Notes under the pieces: generated by a model
The model's input: the letters and a program-made list of their open reading frames with translations, nothing else
What the model was told of the DNA's origin: nothing
The model's database searches: none
Origin: an uncultured Eubacteriales bacterium
GTDB lineage: Bacteria > Bacillota > Clostridia > Monoglobales > Firm-18
Direction: 5' to 3'
Assembly (NCBI GenBank): GCA_905210885.1
Contig: CAJLYO010000063.1
Coordinates: 1 to 8,735 of the forward strand
DNA length: 8,735 nucleotides
In this document: positions 1-7,245 of the stretch, piece after piece
Layout: each line of letters begins with the position of its first letter
Numbering within the stretch: position 1 is the stretch's first letter
Program-made: the position numbers and the translations under genes

Positions 1-500
1 ACAAGACACAAATAAAGCATTTTTTTCCTGTTTTCTCCGGAATATTTCTTATTTTTGGTAAGCAGCGAACATTCAAGCCCCATAGACGAAAACAAAAGAG
101 TAACAGGAATATACAAAAAAATCTGCGCGGCTGTAAGCGACAGCGCCGTTAAAATTCCGGACGCCCCGAATGACGCGGTAACAAAGCCGCATGTAAATCC
201 GACTGAAAAACCGCTGCAAAACAGATTTACAAACAAAATCGGAATAAGCCAAACCGTCATGGCACCCAAAAACACAAATATGCTTGTTCGTATGTTTTTT
301 ACAAGCAGGTTTAAAAATATTTCGCCCTTGCTTTTATCGCCTATGTTAACAATAGACGTTTTCAAAAGCTCCGCGAGCTTTTTACTCTGTTCACCGCCTA
401 CCGCAGATGCCAATAGCAATCCGCATATAACCCCCGATACCGCCGCCAGCATCAGCAAAAACAGCTTGGCTTTGTTTTTTTCATAGTATTTTCTGCGCAA
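1..500 (-). CDS. spoIIM: Stage II sporulation protein M, 3' end beyond the window
   Basis: SpoIIM is an integral membrane protein. In the SpoIID-SpoIIM-SpoIIP complex it supports septal peptidoglycan degradation and engulfment during sporulation. I translated 166 residues before the left edge cuts the frame. They start with a short basic N-terminus (MRRKYYEKNKAK), followed by hydrophobic segments at roughly residues 12-32, 72-93, 94-108 and 114-140. The conserved part of the family is visible as a hydrophobic run with NLFCSGFSVGF at 92-102 and an ALSLTAAQIFLYIPV-like stretch at 119-133. Full-length family members are about 200 residues, so only the last segment should be missing. I chose the TTG at 500 because GGAGGGG (513-507) sits 6 nt upstream. 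No ATG lies in frame between it and the hairpin. It is the last gene seen in the minus-strand series and probably has its own promoter. Family assignment is by sequence memory, without a search. Confidence 0.85.
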   Translation of the reverse strand, partial: MRRKYYEKNKAKLFLLMLAAVSGVICGLLLASAVGGEQSKKLAELLKTSIVNIGDKSKGEIFLNLLVKNIRTSIFVFLGAMTVWLIPILFVNLFCSGFSVGFTCGFVTASFGASGILTALSLTAAQIFLYIPVTLLFSSMGLECSLLTKNKKYSGENRKKMLYLCL

Positions 501-504
501 AATT

Positions 505-541
505 ATCCCCTCCGTATATAGAAATTATATTCGGAGGGGAT
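505..541 (-). promoter_or_regulatory. Hairpin that includes the spoIIM ribosome binding site
   Basis: Bases 505-514 (ATCCCCTCCG on the plus strand) and 532-541 (CGGAGGGGAT) are a perfect 10-bp inverted repeat. After one mismatch (515/531), 516-521 can pair with 525-530, giving a nearly continuous long stem. On the minus-strand transcript the 3' arm is CGGAGGGGAU, which contains the whole Shine-Dalgarno sequence of spoIIM. A transcript reading through from yhbY would therefore fold the ribosome binding site into the stem. An intrinsic terminator is less likely in this direction, because the arm is followed by AATTTTG rather than a proper U tract. In the plus direction TTTT follows, but no gene needs a terminator there. 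Confidence 0.6.
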
Positions 542-552
542 TTTAAATATAA
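524..552 (-). promoter_or_regulatory. Candidate spoIIM promoter inside the hairpin
   Basis: On the minus strand, TTATATT (552-546) is followed after 14 nt by AATATAAT (531-524). Compared with the known sigma-E pattern (about kMATATT, 13-15 nt, CATACAmT), the elements match at 6 of 7 and 6 of 8 positions. SpoIIM is sigma-E dependent in Bacillus subtilis. The same bases hold a perfect sigma-A type TATAAT (529-524), but no good TTGACA-like element lies 17 nt upstream. Initiation would be expected near 517, just before the CGGAGGGG arm, so such a transcript would lack the 5' arm of the hairpin. The promoter is inferred; only the base matches are seen. Confidence 0.4.
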
Positions 553-555
553 CCG

Positions 556-642
556 CTAATTATTATCAACATTAATTAAGTCGCTCGCCTTAATACCAAG
601 TACCTCGGCAATTTTAAACAATGGCCCTGTATTCTTTATCGT
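556..642 (-). pseudogene. Relic of the C-terminus of an XRE/Cro-CI type regulator
   Basis: Directly after the yhbY TGA, and in the same reading frame, 28 sense codons run to a TAG at 558-556. They translate to TIKNTGPLFKIAEVLG followed by IKASDLINVDNN. The segment FKIAEVLGIKASDLI closely resembles the last two helices of the HTH_XRE fold (typical pattern: LxKIAxALGVSxxEL). No start codon with a ribosome binding site precedes it and the rest of the fold is absent, so it cannot be a working gene. It may be what remains of a regulator gene after a deletion that joined it to yhbY. Chance resemblance over about 20 residues cannot be excluded. The yhbY stop is in the normal place for that family, so the relic is not part of yhbY. 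Confidence 0.4.
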
Positions 643-930
643 TCATAACTCAATCTGCGGATTTTCCGTTGAACGGCGGTAAATCACAAATTTATTGCCG
701 ATAACCTGAACAGGCTCCGCACCCACGGCAGCTATAACCTCGCCGCATATTTCGCGGGGGGTACAGCCCGAATTTTCAAGGACGGTAACCTTAATAAGTT
801 CATTTTTCTCGAGAGTATCGTCAATCATTTTAATAAAGTTTTCGTTAACGCCGCCTTTACCTACCTGATAAAGCGCCGGGATTTTGTTGGCAAGACCGCG
901 AAGGTATGCACGCTGTTTTGTTGTTATCAT
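643..930 (-). CDS. yhbY: YhbY/YqeI family RNA-binding protein (CRM domain)
   Basis: This is a single-domain CRM protein of 95 residues, the usual family length (95-100). YhbY of Escherichia coli binds pre-50S ribosomal particles, so a cytoplasmic role in large-subunit assembly is expected. The N-terminal ITTKQRAYLRGLAN helix is followed by the loop VGKGGVN (23-29), which carries the GxxG RNA-binding signature. Next come ELIKVTVLEN and, near the C-terminus, VQVIGNKFVIYR, all family hallmarks; the end NPQIEL matches the usual QIEL ending. The ATG at 930 follows AGAGGT with 5 nt of spacing. The gene starts 11 nt after the proC stop, so both are probably on one mRNA. Downstream of its stop the same frame continues into an XRE-like relic. 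Confidence 0.92.
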   Translation of the reverse strand: MITTKQRAYLRGLANKIPALYQVGKGGVNENFIKMIDDTLEKNELIKVTVLENSGCTPREICGEVIAAVGAEPVQVIGNKFVIYRRSTENPQIEL

Positions 931-941
931 ATTCTACCTCT

Positions 942-1742
942 TTATTTCGTAAGAATTTTTGATTTTTCGGTGCACTTTGCCATGGCGTCCATTACGGCAT
1001 AGCGGAAACCGTCAGCTTCAAGAGCCTCAACCGCGTCAATTGTCGTACCGCCGGGGGAGCATACCATGTCTTTAAGCTGTCCGGGGTGAGTGCCTGTATG
1101 AAGGACCATTGCCGCACTGCCTTCAACCGCTGCGGCGCAGATTTTGTATGCAGCCTGCCTTGGCATGCCGGCCTTAACCGCCGCGTCAGCCATTGCCTCT
1201 ATCATCATATAAACGTACGCCGGGCTGCTGCCGCTTGCGGAAACGACAGCGTCCATAAGACTTTCGTCCATTATCTCCGTCACGCCGACGCAGTCAAAAA
1301 TCTCCCTTACCGTTGCCGCCTGCGAATCGCTTATTTCAGGAGCAGGACTGATAACAGTCACGCCTTTGCCGATAAGCGCCGGCGTATTCGGCATAACGCG
1401 CACAACCTTTGCACCTTGGGGGAGATTGCTTTTTATGAAATTCACGGAAATTCCGGCGGCTATTGAAACAAAAATCGGCTGTACGGTTTTTACCGTAGGC
1501 AAAAGCTTTGGAAACACATTGGGTTTAACCGCTAAAATTACCACGTCGCAGCTGCCGAAAACGATATCCGAATTATCTGTTGTCCGCACTCCCATATCCT
1601 TAAGGGGCGAAAGCTTATCCGCCGATAAATCGCACGCATAAATATTTTCCGGCTGTGCTTTTTTTGAAGCTATAAGTCCGCCGATAATCGCGCTGCCCAT
1701 ATTGCCGGCACCGACAAAGCCTATCTTTAAATTTTCAATCAT
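942..1742 (-). CDS. proC: Pyrroline-5-carboxylate reductase
   Basis: ProC catalyses the last step of proline biosynthesis, NAD(P)H-dependent reduction of 1-pyrroline-5-carboxylate to L-proline in the cytoplasm. The 266-residue product has the normal length. The N-terminal Rossmann motif GFVGAGNMG lies at 8-16, AVKP at 71-74, and RVMPNTP ends at 121. The dimerisation and active-site half shows SGSSPAY (170-176) and the family signature around VCSPGGTT (227-234), with DAVEALE behind it. The frame opens at a GTG (1751), but I place the start at the ATG at 1742 because GAGGTG, 12-7 nt upstream, is a good ribosome binding site that the GTG would lie inside. It starts 12 nt after the purB stop and is followed 11 nt later by yhbY. 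No gamma-glutamyl kinase or phosphate reductase gene is in view. Confidence 0.95.
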   Translation of the reverse strand: MIENLKIGFVGAGNMGSAIIGGLIASKKAQPENIYACDLSADKLSPLKDMGVRTTDNSDIVFGSCDVVILAVKPNVFPKLLPTVKTVQPIFVSIAAGISVNFIKSNLPQGAKVVRVMPNTPALIGKGVTVISPAPEISDSQAATVREIFDCVGVTEIMDESLMDAVVSASGSSPAYVYMMIEAMADAAVKAGMPRQAAYKICAAAVEGSAAMVLHTGTHPGQLKDMVCSPGGTTIDAVEALEADGFRYAVMDAMAKCTEKSKILTK

Positions 1743-1754
1743 ATCCGACACCTC

Positions 1755-3185
1755 TTATACAGTAAGTTCTGCCTTTACGCCTGTTTCGTCCGCATACTCT
1801 GAAAGTATGGGTTTTACATACTCAGCTATAAATTCCTCGGTCTGCTGCGGCGCCCTGCCTATAAAGTTCTCGGGCTTTAAAATACCTTCGATTGCCTCAC
1901 GTGAAAGTCCGAAGCTGTCGTCTGCAAGGATTCTTTCGATAAGGTCGTTGGGTTTGCCCTCCTCCTTTACCGCTCTTGCGGCAGCCTGAGAATGAACGCG
2001 GATTTTTTCGTGCAGCTCCTGTCTGTCGCCGCCGAGTTTAACTGCGTCCATCATTATATTTTCCGTTGCCATAAACGGAAGCTCCGACATAATACGCGAG
2101 TGTATAACCTTGGGATATACCACAAGTCCGTCTGCAACGTTAATGTAAATATTCAAAATTGCGTCAACCGCCAAAAATGCCTCCGGCACGCTTATTCGCT
2201 TGTTTGCGGAATCGTCAAGGGTTCTTTCAAACCACTGGGTAGACGAAGTTATAGCCGGATTCAGAGCGTCCACAATCACATAACGCGCAAGGGAACAAAT
2301 TCTCTCACTTCTCATGGGATTACGCTTGTATGCCATGGCGGATGAGCCGATTTGTGACTTTTCAAACGGCTCTTCTATTTCCTTTAAATGCTGAAGAAGT
2401 CTTATATCGTTTGCAAATTTATATGCACTTTGGGCAATACCGCTCAAAACATTTAAAACCTGACTGTCGAGCTTTCTCGAGTACGTCTGACCGCTTACCG
2501 GAATAACGTCTTTATACCCCATTTTTTCCGCAATCATTTTGTCGAGCCTTTTAACCTTTTCATGGTCGCCGGAAAACAGTTCAAGAAAGCTTGCCTGCGT
2601 TCCGGTCGTGCCCTTTGAGCCTAAAAGACGTGATTTTGAAAGAATGTGCTGCACTTCCTCCAAATCCATTAAAAGTTCGTTAATCCAAAGAGTTGCGCGC
2701 TTACCCACGGTGGTAAGCTGTGCCGCCTGAAAATGGGTAAACCCGAGAGTCGGCATGTCTTTATATTTCATCGCAAAATCAGACAACAGCGAAATCACGC
2801 TGACAAGCTTTTTGTGCACAAGGCGCATTGCCTTGTCCATAATTATAATATCGGTGTTATCGCCCACATAGCATGATGTTGCGCCCAGGTGAATAATGCC
2901 CTTCGCATTGGGGCATTGCTGACCGTAGGCATATACATGGGACATAACATCGTGGCGGACGATTTTCTCCCGCTCCTTCGCAACGTCATAATTTATATTT
3001 TCCGCATTCGCCTTAAGCTCGTCAACCTGCTCTTTTGTAATCGGCAGTCCAAGCTCCATTTCAGCCTCGGCAAGGGCAATCCAAAGCTTGCGCCATGTTT
3101 TGAATTTCATATCGGGAGAAAAGATTTCTTTCATCTCGTCACTTGCATATCTTGTATTAAGCGGACTCTCATATATATTTGTCAA
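1755..3185 (-). CDS. purB: Adenylosuccinate lyase, long form
   Basis: PurB works twice in purine synthesis: it splits SAICAR to AICAR and adenylosuccinate to AMP, releasing fumarate each time. The 476-residue length and the YESPLNTRYAS N-terminus fit the longer subfamily that includes the animal enzyme rather than the ~430-residue Bacillus type. Active-site regions seen are RHDVMSHV (77-84), LGATSCYVGDNTD (100-112), GFTHFQAAQ with His151, and the flexible signature loop GSSAMAYKRNPM (280-291) with the catalytic serine. The usual signature has proline where Ala285 stands. The start is a TTG at 3185, 7 nt after AGAGGAAG; the next in-frame Met is residue 18, too far in. The aspartate aminotransferase gene lies 18 nt upstream, and aspartate is the nitrogen donor in the steps that make both PurB substrates. 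Confidence 0.96.
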   Translation of the reverse strand: MTNIYESPLNTRYASDEMKEIFSPDMKFKTWRKLWIALAEAEMELGLPITKEQVDELKANAENINYDVAKEREKIVRHDVMSHVYAYGQQCPNAKGIIHLGATSCYVGDNTDIIIMDKAMRLVHKKLVSVISLLSDFAMKYKDMPTLGFTHFQAAQLTTVGKRATLWINELLMDLEEVQHILSKSRLLGSKGTTGTQASFLELFSGDHEKVKRLDKMIAEKMGYKDVIPVSGQTYSRKLDSQVLNVLSGIAQSAYKFANDIRLLQHLKEIEEPFEKSQIGSSAMAYKRNPMRSERICSLARYVIVDALNPAITSSTQWFERTLDDSANKRISVPEAFLAVDAILNIYINVADGLVVYPKVIHSRIMSELPFMATENIMMDAVKLGGDRQELHEKIRVHSQAAARAVKEEGKPNDLIERILADDSFGLSREAIEGILKPENFIGRAPQQTEEFIAEYVKPILSEYADETGVKAELTV

Positions 3186-3203
3186 TTCGTAACTTCCTCT
3201 CTT

Positions 3204-4391
3204 TTATTTTGCAAGAAAGTCTTCCAGCCTGTCAAGACCTTCCTTTATATTTTGCATGCTCGTAGCGTACGACCATCTTACATAGCCGTCGGCGCCGAAT
3301 CCCGTGCCGGGAACAAGTGCAACCTTGCTGCACTCCAAAAGCCACTCGCAGAATTCATCGGCGTTATTTATAACCTTGCCCTTTATTTCTTTGCCAAGCA
3401 AGTCCTTGATGCTCATAAATACATAAAACGCGCCGTCGGGGTTAATGCAAGAAACACCGGGAATACTATTAATTCGCTTAACCATATAATCACGGCGAAC
3501 CTTAAATTCCTGGCGCATTGCCTCAACCATTTCCTGCGGTCCGGAGATTGCGGCAAGCGCCGCAGCCTGGGAAATTGAACACGGATTTGACGAAGCGTGG
3601 CTCTGAACATTTGAAATAATCTTTGCGATTTCCGGAGCAGACGCAGTATAACCTATGCGCCAACCCGTCATGGCATAGCTTTTCGAAACGCCGTTTATGA
3701 TTATTGTAAGCTTTTTGATATCCTCGCCGAATGACGCTATACTTACATGGCGCGCCGAGCCGTACACAAGCTTTTCGTAAATCTCGTCGGAAACCACGAA
3801 AATATTATGCTTTACCGCAACATCGGCAATGCTTTTAAGCTCCTCCTCGCTGTAAACCATACCCGTAGGATTTGAAGGACTGTTCAAAACAATCGCCTTC
3901 GTTTTCGGAGTGATTGCAGCCTCAAAGTCCGCAGCGCTGAATTTAAATTTAGTGCCCTCGGTTGTTTCGATGAATTTCGGAACACCGCCGGCTATTCTGA
4001 CCATTTCGGGATAGCTAACCCAAAACGGCTTGGGAATCAAAACCTCATCGCCGTCATTTAAAATAGCGTAAAAAGCGTTAACAAGAGCATGCTTTGCACC
4101 GTTTGAAATTACGATATCAGTAGGAGCGTAGGTAACGCCGTTGTCATTTTCAAGCTTTTGTGCAACTGCCTTTCTGAGGTCCATTGTACCTGAAGCAGGG
4201 GTATATTTTGTAAACCCGGCGGTTATTGCATTGATTGCAGCCATTTTAATATGGTCGGGTGTGTCAAAATCGGGTTCGCCCGTTCCGAAGCCCACAACGT
4301 CAATACCGTCAGCCTTCATTTTTTTAAACTTTGCGTCAATCGCAAGCGTAGGTGAAGAACTGATATTACTCATTTTTTCCGATAATATCAT
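3204..4391 (-). CDS. Class I PLP-dependent aminotransferase, probably aspartate aminotransferase
   Basis: This is a fold-type I aminotransferase of the Ib aspartate aminotransferase group, which exchanges amino groups between aspartate and 2-oxoglutarate. With the ATG at 4391 it has 395 residues, the family norm. Seen are GTGEPDFDTP (37-46), SNGAK (96-100), SPSNPTG with Asn174, VSDEIYEKLVY with Asp202 and Tyr205, the cofactor lysine in GVSKSYAMTGWR (Lys237), and YVRWSYA, whose Arg372 should hold the substrate carboxylate. The frame extends upstream to 4424, but AAAGGA directly abuts the ATG at 4400 and lies 9 nt before that at 4391, so I take the latter. Sequence alone does not settle specificity; aromatic or N-succinyl-diaminopimelate substrates remain possible. 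It has its own candidate promoter and leads into purB. Confidence 0.9.
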   Translation of the reverse strand: MILSEKMSNISSSPTLAIDAKFKKMKADGIDVVGFGTGEPDFDTPDHIKMAAINAITAGFTKYTPASGTMDLRKAVAQKLENDNGVTYAPTDIVISNGAKHALVNAFYAILNDGDEVLIPKPFWVSYPEMVRIAGGVPKFIETTEGTKFKFSAADFEAAITPKTKAIVLNSPSNPTGMVYSEEELKSIADVAVKHNIFVVSDEIYEKLVYGSARHVSIASFGEDIKKLTIIINGVSKSYAMTGWRIGYTASAPEIAKIISNVQSHASSNPCSISQAAALAAISGPQEMVEAMRQEFKVRRDYMVKRINSIPGVSCINPDGAFYVFMSIKDLLGKEIKGKVINNADEFCEWLLECSKVALVPGTGFGADGYVRWSYATSMQNIKEGLDRLEDFLAK

Positions 4392-4426
4392 TGAATTCAT
4401 TCCTTTCAAAATTATCATATACATAT

Positions 4427-4455
4427 ATAATAATCCAAAATCCGAAAAAATGCAA
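4427..4455 (-). promoter_or_regulatory. Candidate sigma-A promoter of the aminotransferase-purB-proC-yhbY unit
   Basis: In the 73-nt gap between the dipeptidase stop and the aminotransferase start, the minus strand has TTGCAT (4455-4450), 17 nt, then TATTAT (4432-4427). The predicted start point near 4420 leaves a leader of about 30 nt. This is the only gap between 643 and 7902 long enough for a promoter. The -35 hexamer is weak (3 of 6), and overlapping AT-rich alternatives such as GATAAT further downstream could serve instead. No terminator-like hairpin follows the dipeptidase, so read-through from upstream is also expected. Confidence 0.4.
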
Positions 4456-4464
4456 CAAAAATTT

Positions 4465-5394
4465 TCATTTTTTCAAAATTTCTTTTGTAAATCTAAAAAG
4501 ATTGCCGTAAAAAAGCTTATTTAGCAGCTCTTGGTCACACCCGATTTTGCAAAATTCATCTGATACTTTATTCATATTCTGCACGCCGTCAATTCCCTCG
4601 GGCAGCTTATCGACACCATCGAAATCCGCACCGAACCCAAGCACATTTTCTCCGCCCAGAGAAAGAATATGTTCTGCATGGCGGACAATATCGCCGATGT
4701 ATGAACCTCCGTCACGCAAAAAATCGGAACAGAAATTAAGTCCTATATAGCCGTTGATTTTAATAATATGCCGTATCTGCTCATCTGTAAGGTTTCTGCG
4801 CACTCCGCAGACACTTCTGCTGTTTGAATGTGTTGCCGCAAATGGCGCCGTGCTCTCGGACGCAACGTCATAAAATCCTTTATCGGAAAGATGGGAAACA
4901 TCAATTATCATGTTAAGCTTGTTCATTTCGCGCACTACACGTCTGCCGAACAAACTTAAGCCCCCGGCGTTTCCTCCTTCCGCCGCTCCGTCGGCAATGT
5001 AATTTCTGCCGTTCCACGTAAGCGTCATGCATCTGACTCCGAGCCCATATGCCGCATGAAGCCGCGCCATGGAATTTCCGATGACTCCGCCGCCTTCTAT
5101 TGTGAGCAAGGCTCCGGTTTTTCCACTGTTTTCGTCTATATCGGACGCATTTTTTATTAAATACAAGTCATTTTGGTTTTCCGAAAGTTCGGAGTAAAAC
5201 TTGTCACAAGCGTCCAAAAATCTGTCAAAAGCGTAATGCGGTTCGTATTTCGGGTCAAGCCATACGGCAAAATACTGCATGGCACACCCGGCTTTTTTCA
5301 GTCTTTTCATATCGATATGACCGCTGTTTGATTTAAGGCTTTCGTTTTTGTCAAGTATAACCGTAACGGTATCGCAATGTGCGTCGGCAAACAT
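4465..5394 (-). CDS. Membrane dipeptidase-like metallopeptidase (peptidase family M19)
   Basis: M19 enzymes (renal dipeptidase family) are di-zinc amidohydrolase-fold peptidases that hydrolyse dipeptides, including some with D-residues. Metal and catalytic positions are in order in the 309-residue product: DAHCDT gives His6 and Asp8, TIEGG the bridging Glu100, DVSHLS His168, ATHSNSR His189, and GADFDG Asp257. The start at 5394 is chosen because AGGGGG lies 6 nt upstream; a frame-open ATG at 5415 would overlap yraN and has no ribosome binding site. No signal peptide or membrane segment is visible, so a cytoplasmic enzyme is likely, despite the family name. The yraN stop is 10 nt upstream. Substrate is unknown; turnover of peptides from food, protein or cell wall are options. 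Confidence 0.92.
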   Translation of the reverse strand: MFADAHCDTVTVILDKNESLKSNSGHIDMKRLKKAGCAMQYFAVWLDPKYEPHYAFDRFLDACDKFYSELSENQNDLYLIKNASDIDENSGKTGALLTIEGGGVIGNSMARLHAAYGLGVRCMTLTWNGRNYIADGAAEGGNAGGLSLFGRRVVREMNKLNMIIDVSHLSDKGFYDVASESTAPFAATHSNSRSVCGVRRNLTDEQIRHIIKINGYIGLNFCSDFLRDGGSYIGDIVRHAEHILSLGGENVLGFGADFDGVDKLPEGIDGVQNMNKVSDEFCKIGCDQELLNKLFYGNLFRFTKEILKK

Positions 5395-5404
5395 ATAATT
5401 CCCC

Positions 5405-5770
5405 CTAAAATGCATTTACTATATGTTGTATTTCCGAAACTTTGATTTTATTACCGAAAACTTCGCAGACGACAACGATAACATCAAAACGTATATCACA
5501 CTCGCCGTTTCGCATCATATAAATTTCAGCGGCATGGCGGAGGTGCTGCTGTTTTCTGTAATCCACCGCCTCTGCTCCGTTTCCGTAGGAATCGGACGTC
5601 CTTGTTTTCACCTCAACAAAAACGACATAACCGTCCTTCCGGGCTATTATGTCGATTTCTCCGCCTTTAACGTAATAATTTGTATCTGTAATTTTATATC
5701 CGTGTTTTTTCAAGTATTTCTGCGCCTCTTTTTCGCCGTGGGCACCAACGGTTTTATTGTACTTTTCCAT
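5405..5770 (-). CDS. yraN: UPF0102/YraN family protein with endonuclease-like fold
   Basis: This 121-residue protein belongs to the widespread UPF0102 family, which commonly stands next to rnhB in Firmicutes, as here. Its fold is related to restriction endonuclease-like and Holliday junction resolvase enzymes. The expected core is present: Glu13 in GAHGEKEAQKYL, GGEIDIIA with Glu38 and Asp40, and FVEVKTR with Glu53 and Lys55, a complete PD-(D/E)xK-like set. The C-terminal DIRFDVI stretch (about 92-98) is also typical. The biochemical role is not firmly established; a function in DNA processing is inferred from the fold and the rnhB neighbour. The start ATG at 5770 is 2 nt after the rnhB stop and has no clear Shine-Dalgarno sequence, so translation is probably coupled to rnhB. 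Confidence 0.93.
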   Translation of the reverse strand: MEKYNKTVGAHGEKEAQKYLKKHGYKITDTNYYVKGGEIDIIARKDGYVVFVEVKTRTSDSYGNGAEAVDYRKQQHLRHAAEIYMMRNGECDIRFDVIVVVCEVFGNKIKVSEIQHIVNAF

Positions 5771-5772
5771 AA

Positions 5773-6390
5773 TTATTTATACAGTTTAAAACTTTTTCTG
5801 TGTATGTCGGACGGACCGAATTCAAGTATTTTTTCATAGTGAAGCTTTGTGGCATATCCCTTATGTTTCTCAAACATATACTGCGGATATTTCTCAGCAA
5901 GCTGTATCATATATCTGTCACGGGTAACCTTTGCAAGTATCGATGCCGCGGCAATCGATATACTTTTGCTGTCGCCCTTAACAACACATGTATGAGGGAT
6001 TTCAATCCCCCTTGCCATGTTGCCGTCAATCAGAACATGACCGGGCACTGCCGAAAGGCCGTCTATCGCCTCGCCCATGGCTTTAAAAGTTGCATTCAAA
6101 ATATTTATCTCGTCAATCACGGTATTGGGTACAAGAGAAATGCTGTAGGCAACCGCCTTCTCCTTAATTTCGTCGAAAAGTCTGTCCTTTTGCTTATCGG
6201 TGAGCTTTTTTGAATCGTTGATTTTTTCAAAATACGCGTCCGGCGGCAAAATAACCGCCGCAGCGCAGACAGGTCCGGCAAGAGGTCCTCTTCCTGCCTC
6301 GTCAACGCCCGCAATCAGCTTACAGCCGTTTTGCATAAGGGAATGTTCAATTTCCCACATTTTTTTAACGCGTTCAACATCATCTGTCAT
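5773..6390 (-). CDS. rnhB: Ribonuclease HII
   Basis: RNase HII cleaves the RNA strand of RNA-DNA hybrids and starts removal of single ribonucleotides from DNA. The 205-residue product carries the catalytic DEDD set: Asp30 and Glu31 in GVDEAGRGPLAGPV, Asp122 in LIDGN, and Asp140 in KGDSKS. NDSKKL (58-63) and the SIAAASILAKVTRD helix are further family marks. The tail GPSDIHRKSF is the usual C-terminal element. An N-terminal extension of about 25 residues before the core is common in Firmicutes. The ATG overlaps the rbgA stop as ATGA, a 4-nt overlap. GAGGAG lies 11 nt upstream of it, a rather long spacing, which fits coupled translation. Confidence 0.96.
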   Translation of the reverse strand: MTDDVERVKKMWEIEHSLMQNGCKLIAGVDEAGRGPLAGPVCAAAVILPPDAYFEKINDSKKLTDKQKDRLFDEIKEKAVAYSISLVPNTVIDEINILNATFKAMGEAIDGLSAVPGHVLIDGNMARGIEIPHTCVVKGDSKSISIAAASILAKVTRDRYMIQLAEKYPQYMFEKHKGYATKLHYEKILEFGPSDIHRKSFKLYK

Positions 6391-7241
6391 AGCATATTCG
6401 GCTCCTCAAGACTTATTTTTCCAAGCTTGCAGCCGCGGAATTCGTTAAGCAAAATTGCCGCCGCACGCTCGGTATTTACGTTTCCGCCGGACACAATACA
6501 TCCGCGTTTTCTGCCGATTTCCTGTAAAATATCGTATCCGTCCATGCCCTCAATATCAGAAAGCTTATAGGCACTCTTTAACACTTCCGGATAGTTTTGT
6601 GCAAAAAAAGAGCACAAAAGGCAGGCAGCCTCCTCGGTATCATATATATCGTCCTTAATCGCACCGGTAAACGCAAGATGCTGTCCGGTAAGCTCGTCCT
6701 CAAATTTAGGCCACAAAATTCCCGGAGTATCCAAAAGGTCATATCCGCCGGAAATTCTTATCCACTGCTTTGTCATGGTAACGCCCGGCCTGTCGCCGGT
6801 TTTTGTACCTGCTCTGCCGGATAGTTTGTTTATAAATGACGATTTACCCACATTCGGTATACCCACAATCATCATTTTTGCCGGAACATCTTTCATTCCT
6901 TTTTCGGCACGGCGTCTGTTTTTTTCGGCGAGCACCGTATCAACGGCAGCTTTAAAAACGCCAATACCCTTGCCGGAAATGCTGCTAACGGCAACGACTC
7001 CGACACCGTCGGATTTATAAAAGTCAATCCATTTTTTTGTTACGTTTTCGTCTGCCATATCGGCTTTATTAAGTACAACAACCTTGGGTTTATCTCCCAA
7101 AAGCTCCGGCAAAATCGGATTGGCGGACGAAAGTGGAATACGCGCGTCCAGTATTTCGACAACAACGTCAACAAGCTTTAAATTTTCCGAAATAAGCCGG
7201 CGTGTTTTCGCCATATGCCCCGGAAACCATTGTATGTTCAT
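6387..7241 (-). CDS. rbgA: Ribosome biogenesis GTPase A (YlqF/RbgA)
   Basis: RbgA is a circularly permuted GTPase needed in Bacillus subtilis for late maturation of the 50S subunit. The permuted motif order is plain in this 284-residue protein: G4 NKAD (58-61), G5-like SSISGKG (86-92), G1 GIPNVGKSS (127-135), a threonine in GVTMTK as G2, then G3 DTPG (171-174). The N-terminal NIQWFPGHM, conserved in the family, fixes the start at 7241; the open frame runs back to 7316 but that part overlaps lepB and is not family-like. AGGTGA, overlapping the lepB stop, is the ribosome binding site, with lepB ending 4 nt before. The C-terminal helical domain ends in NEFRGCKLGKISLE. The place beside rplS fits its role in large-subunit assembly. 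Confidence 0.96.
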   Translation of the reverse strand: MNIQWFPGHMAKTRRLISENLKLVDVVVEILDARIPLSSANPILPELLGDKPKVVVLNKADMADENVTKKWIDFYKSDGVGVVAVSSISGKGIGVFKAAVDTVLAEKNRRRAEKGMKDVPAKMMIVGIPNVGKSSFINKLSGRAGTKTGDRPGVTMTKQWIRISGGYDLLDTPGILWPKFEDELTGQHLAFTGAIKDDIYDTEEAACLLCSFFAQNYPEVLKSAYKLSDIEGMDGYDILQEIGRKRGCIVSGGNVNTERAAAILLNEFRGCKLGKISLEEPNML

Positions 7242-7245
7242 ATTA

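Noticed and set aside
55..486. A 143-codon plus-strand open frame at the left edge
   Set aside because: It is antisense to spoIIM, lacks a ribosome binding site, and its translation resembles no family; the minus frame gives a clear membrane protein.
505..544. Rho-independent terminator for a plus-strand transcript (hairpin plus TTTT)
   Set aside because: No plus-strand gene lies to the left in view and the U tract is only four bases; the position over the spoIIM ribosome binding site explains the hairpin better.
575..594. Short inverted repeat ATTAAG/CTTAAT in the relic between yhbY and spoIIM
   Set aside because: Six A-T-rich pairs around an 8-nt loop, with no U tract; expected by chance in such sequence.
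2889..3578. A 229-codon plus-strand open frame
   Set aside because: It spans the purB/aminotransferase boundary antisense to both, whose catalytic motifs are intact; no start signal, and the translation is not protein-like.
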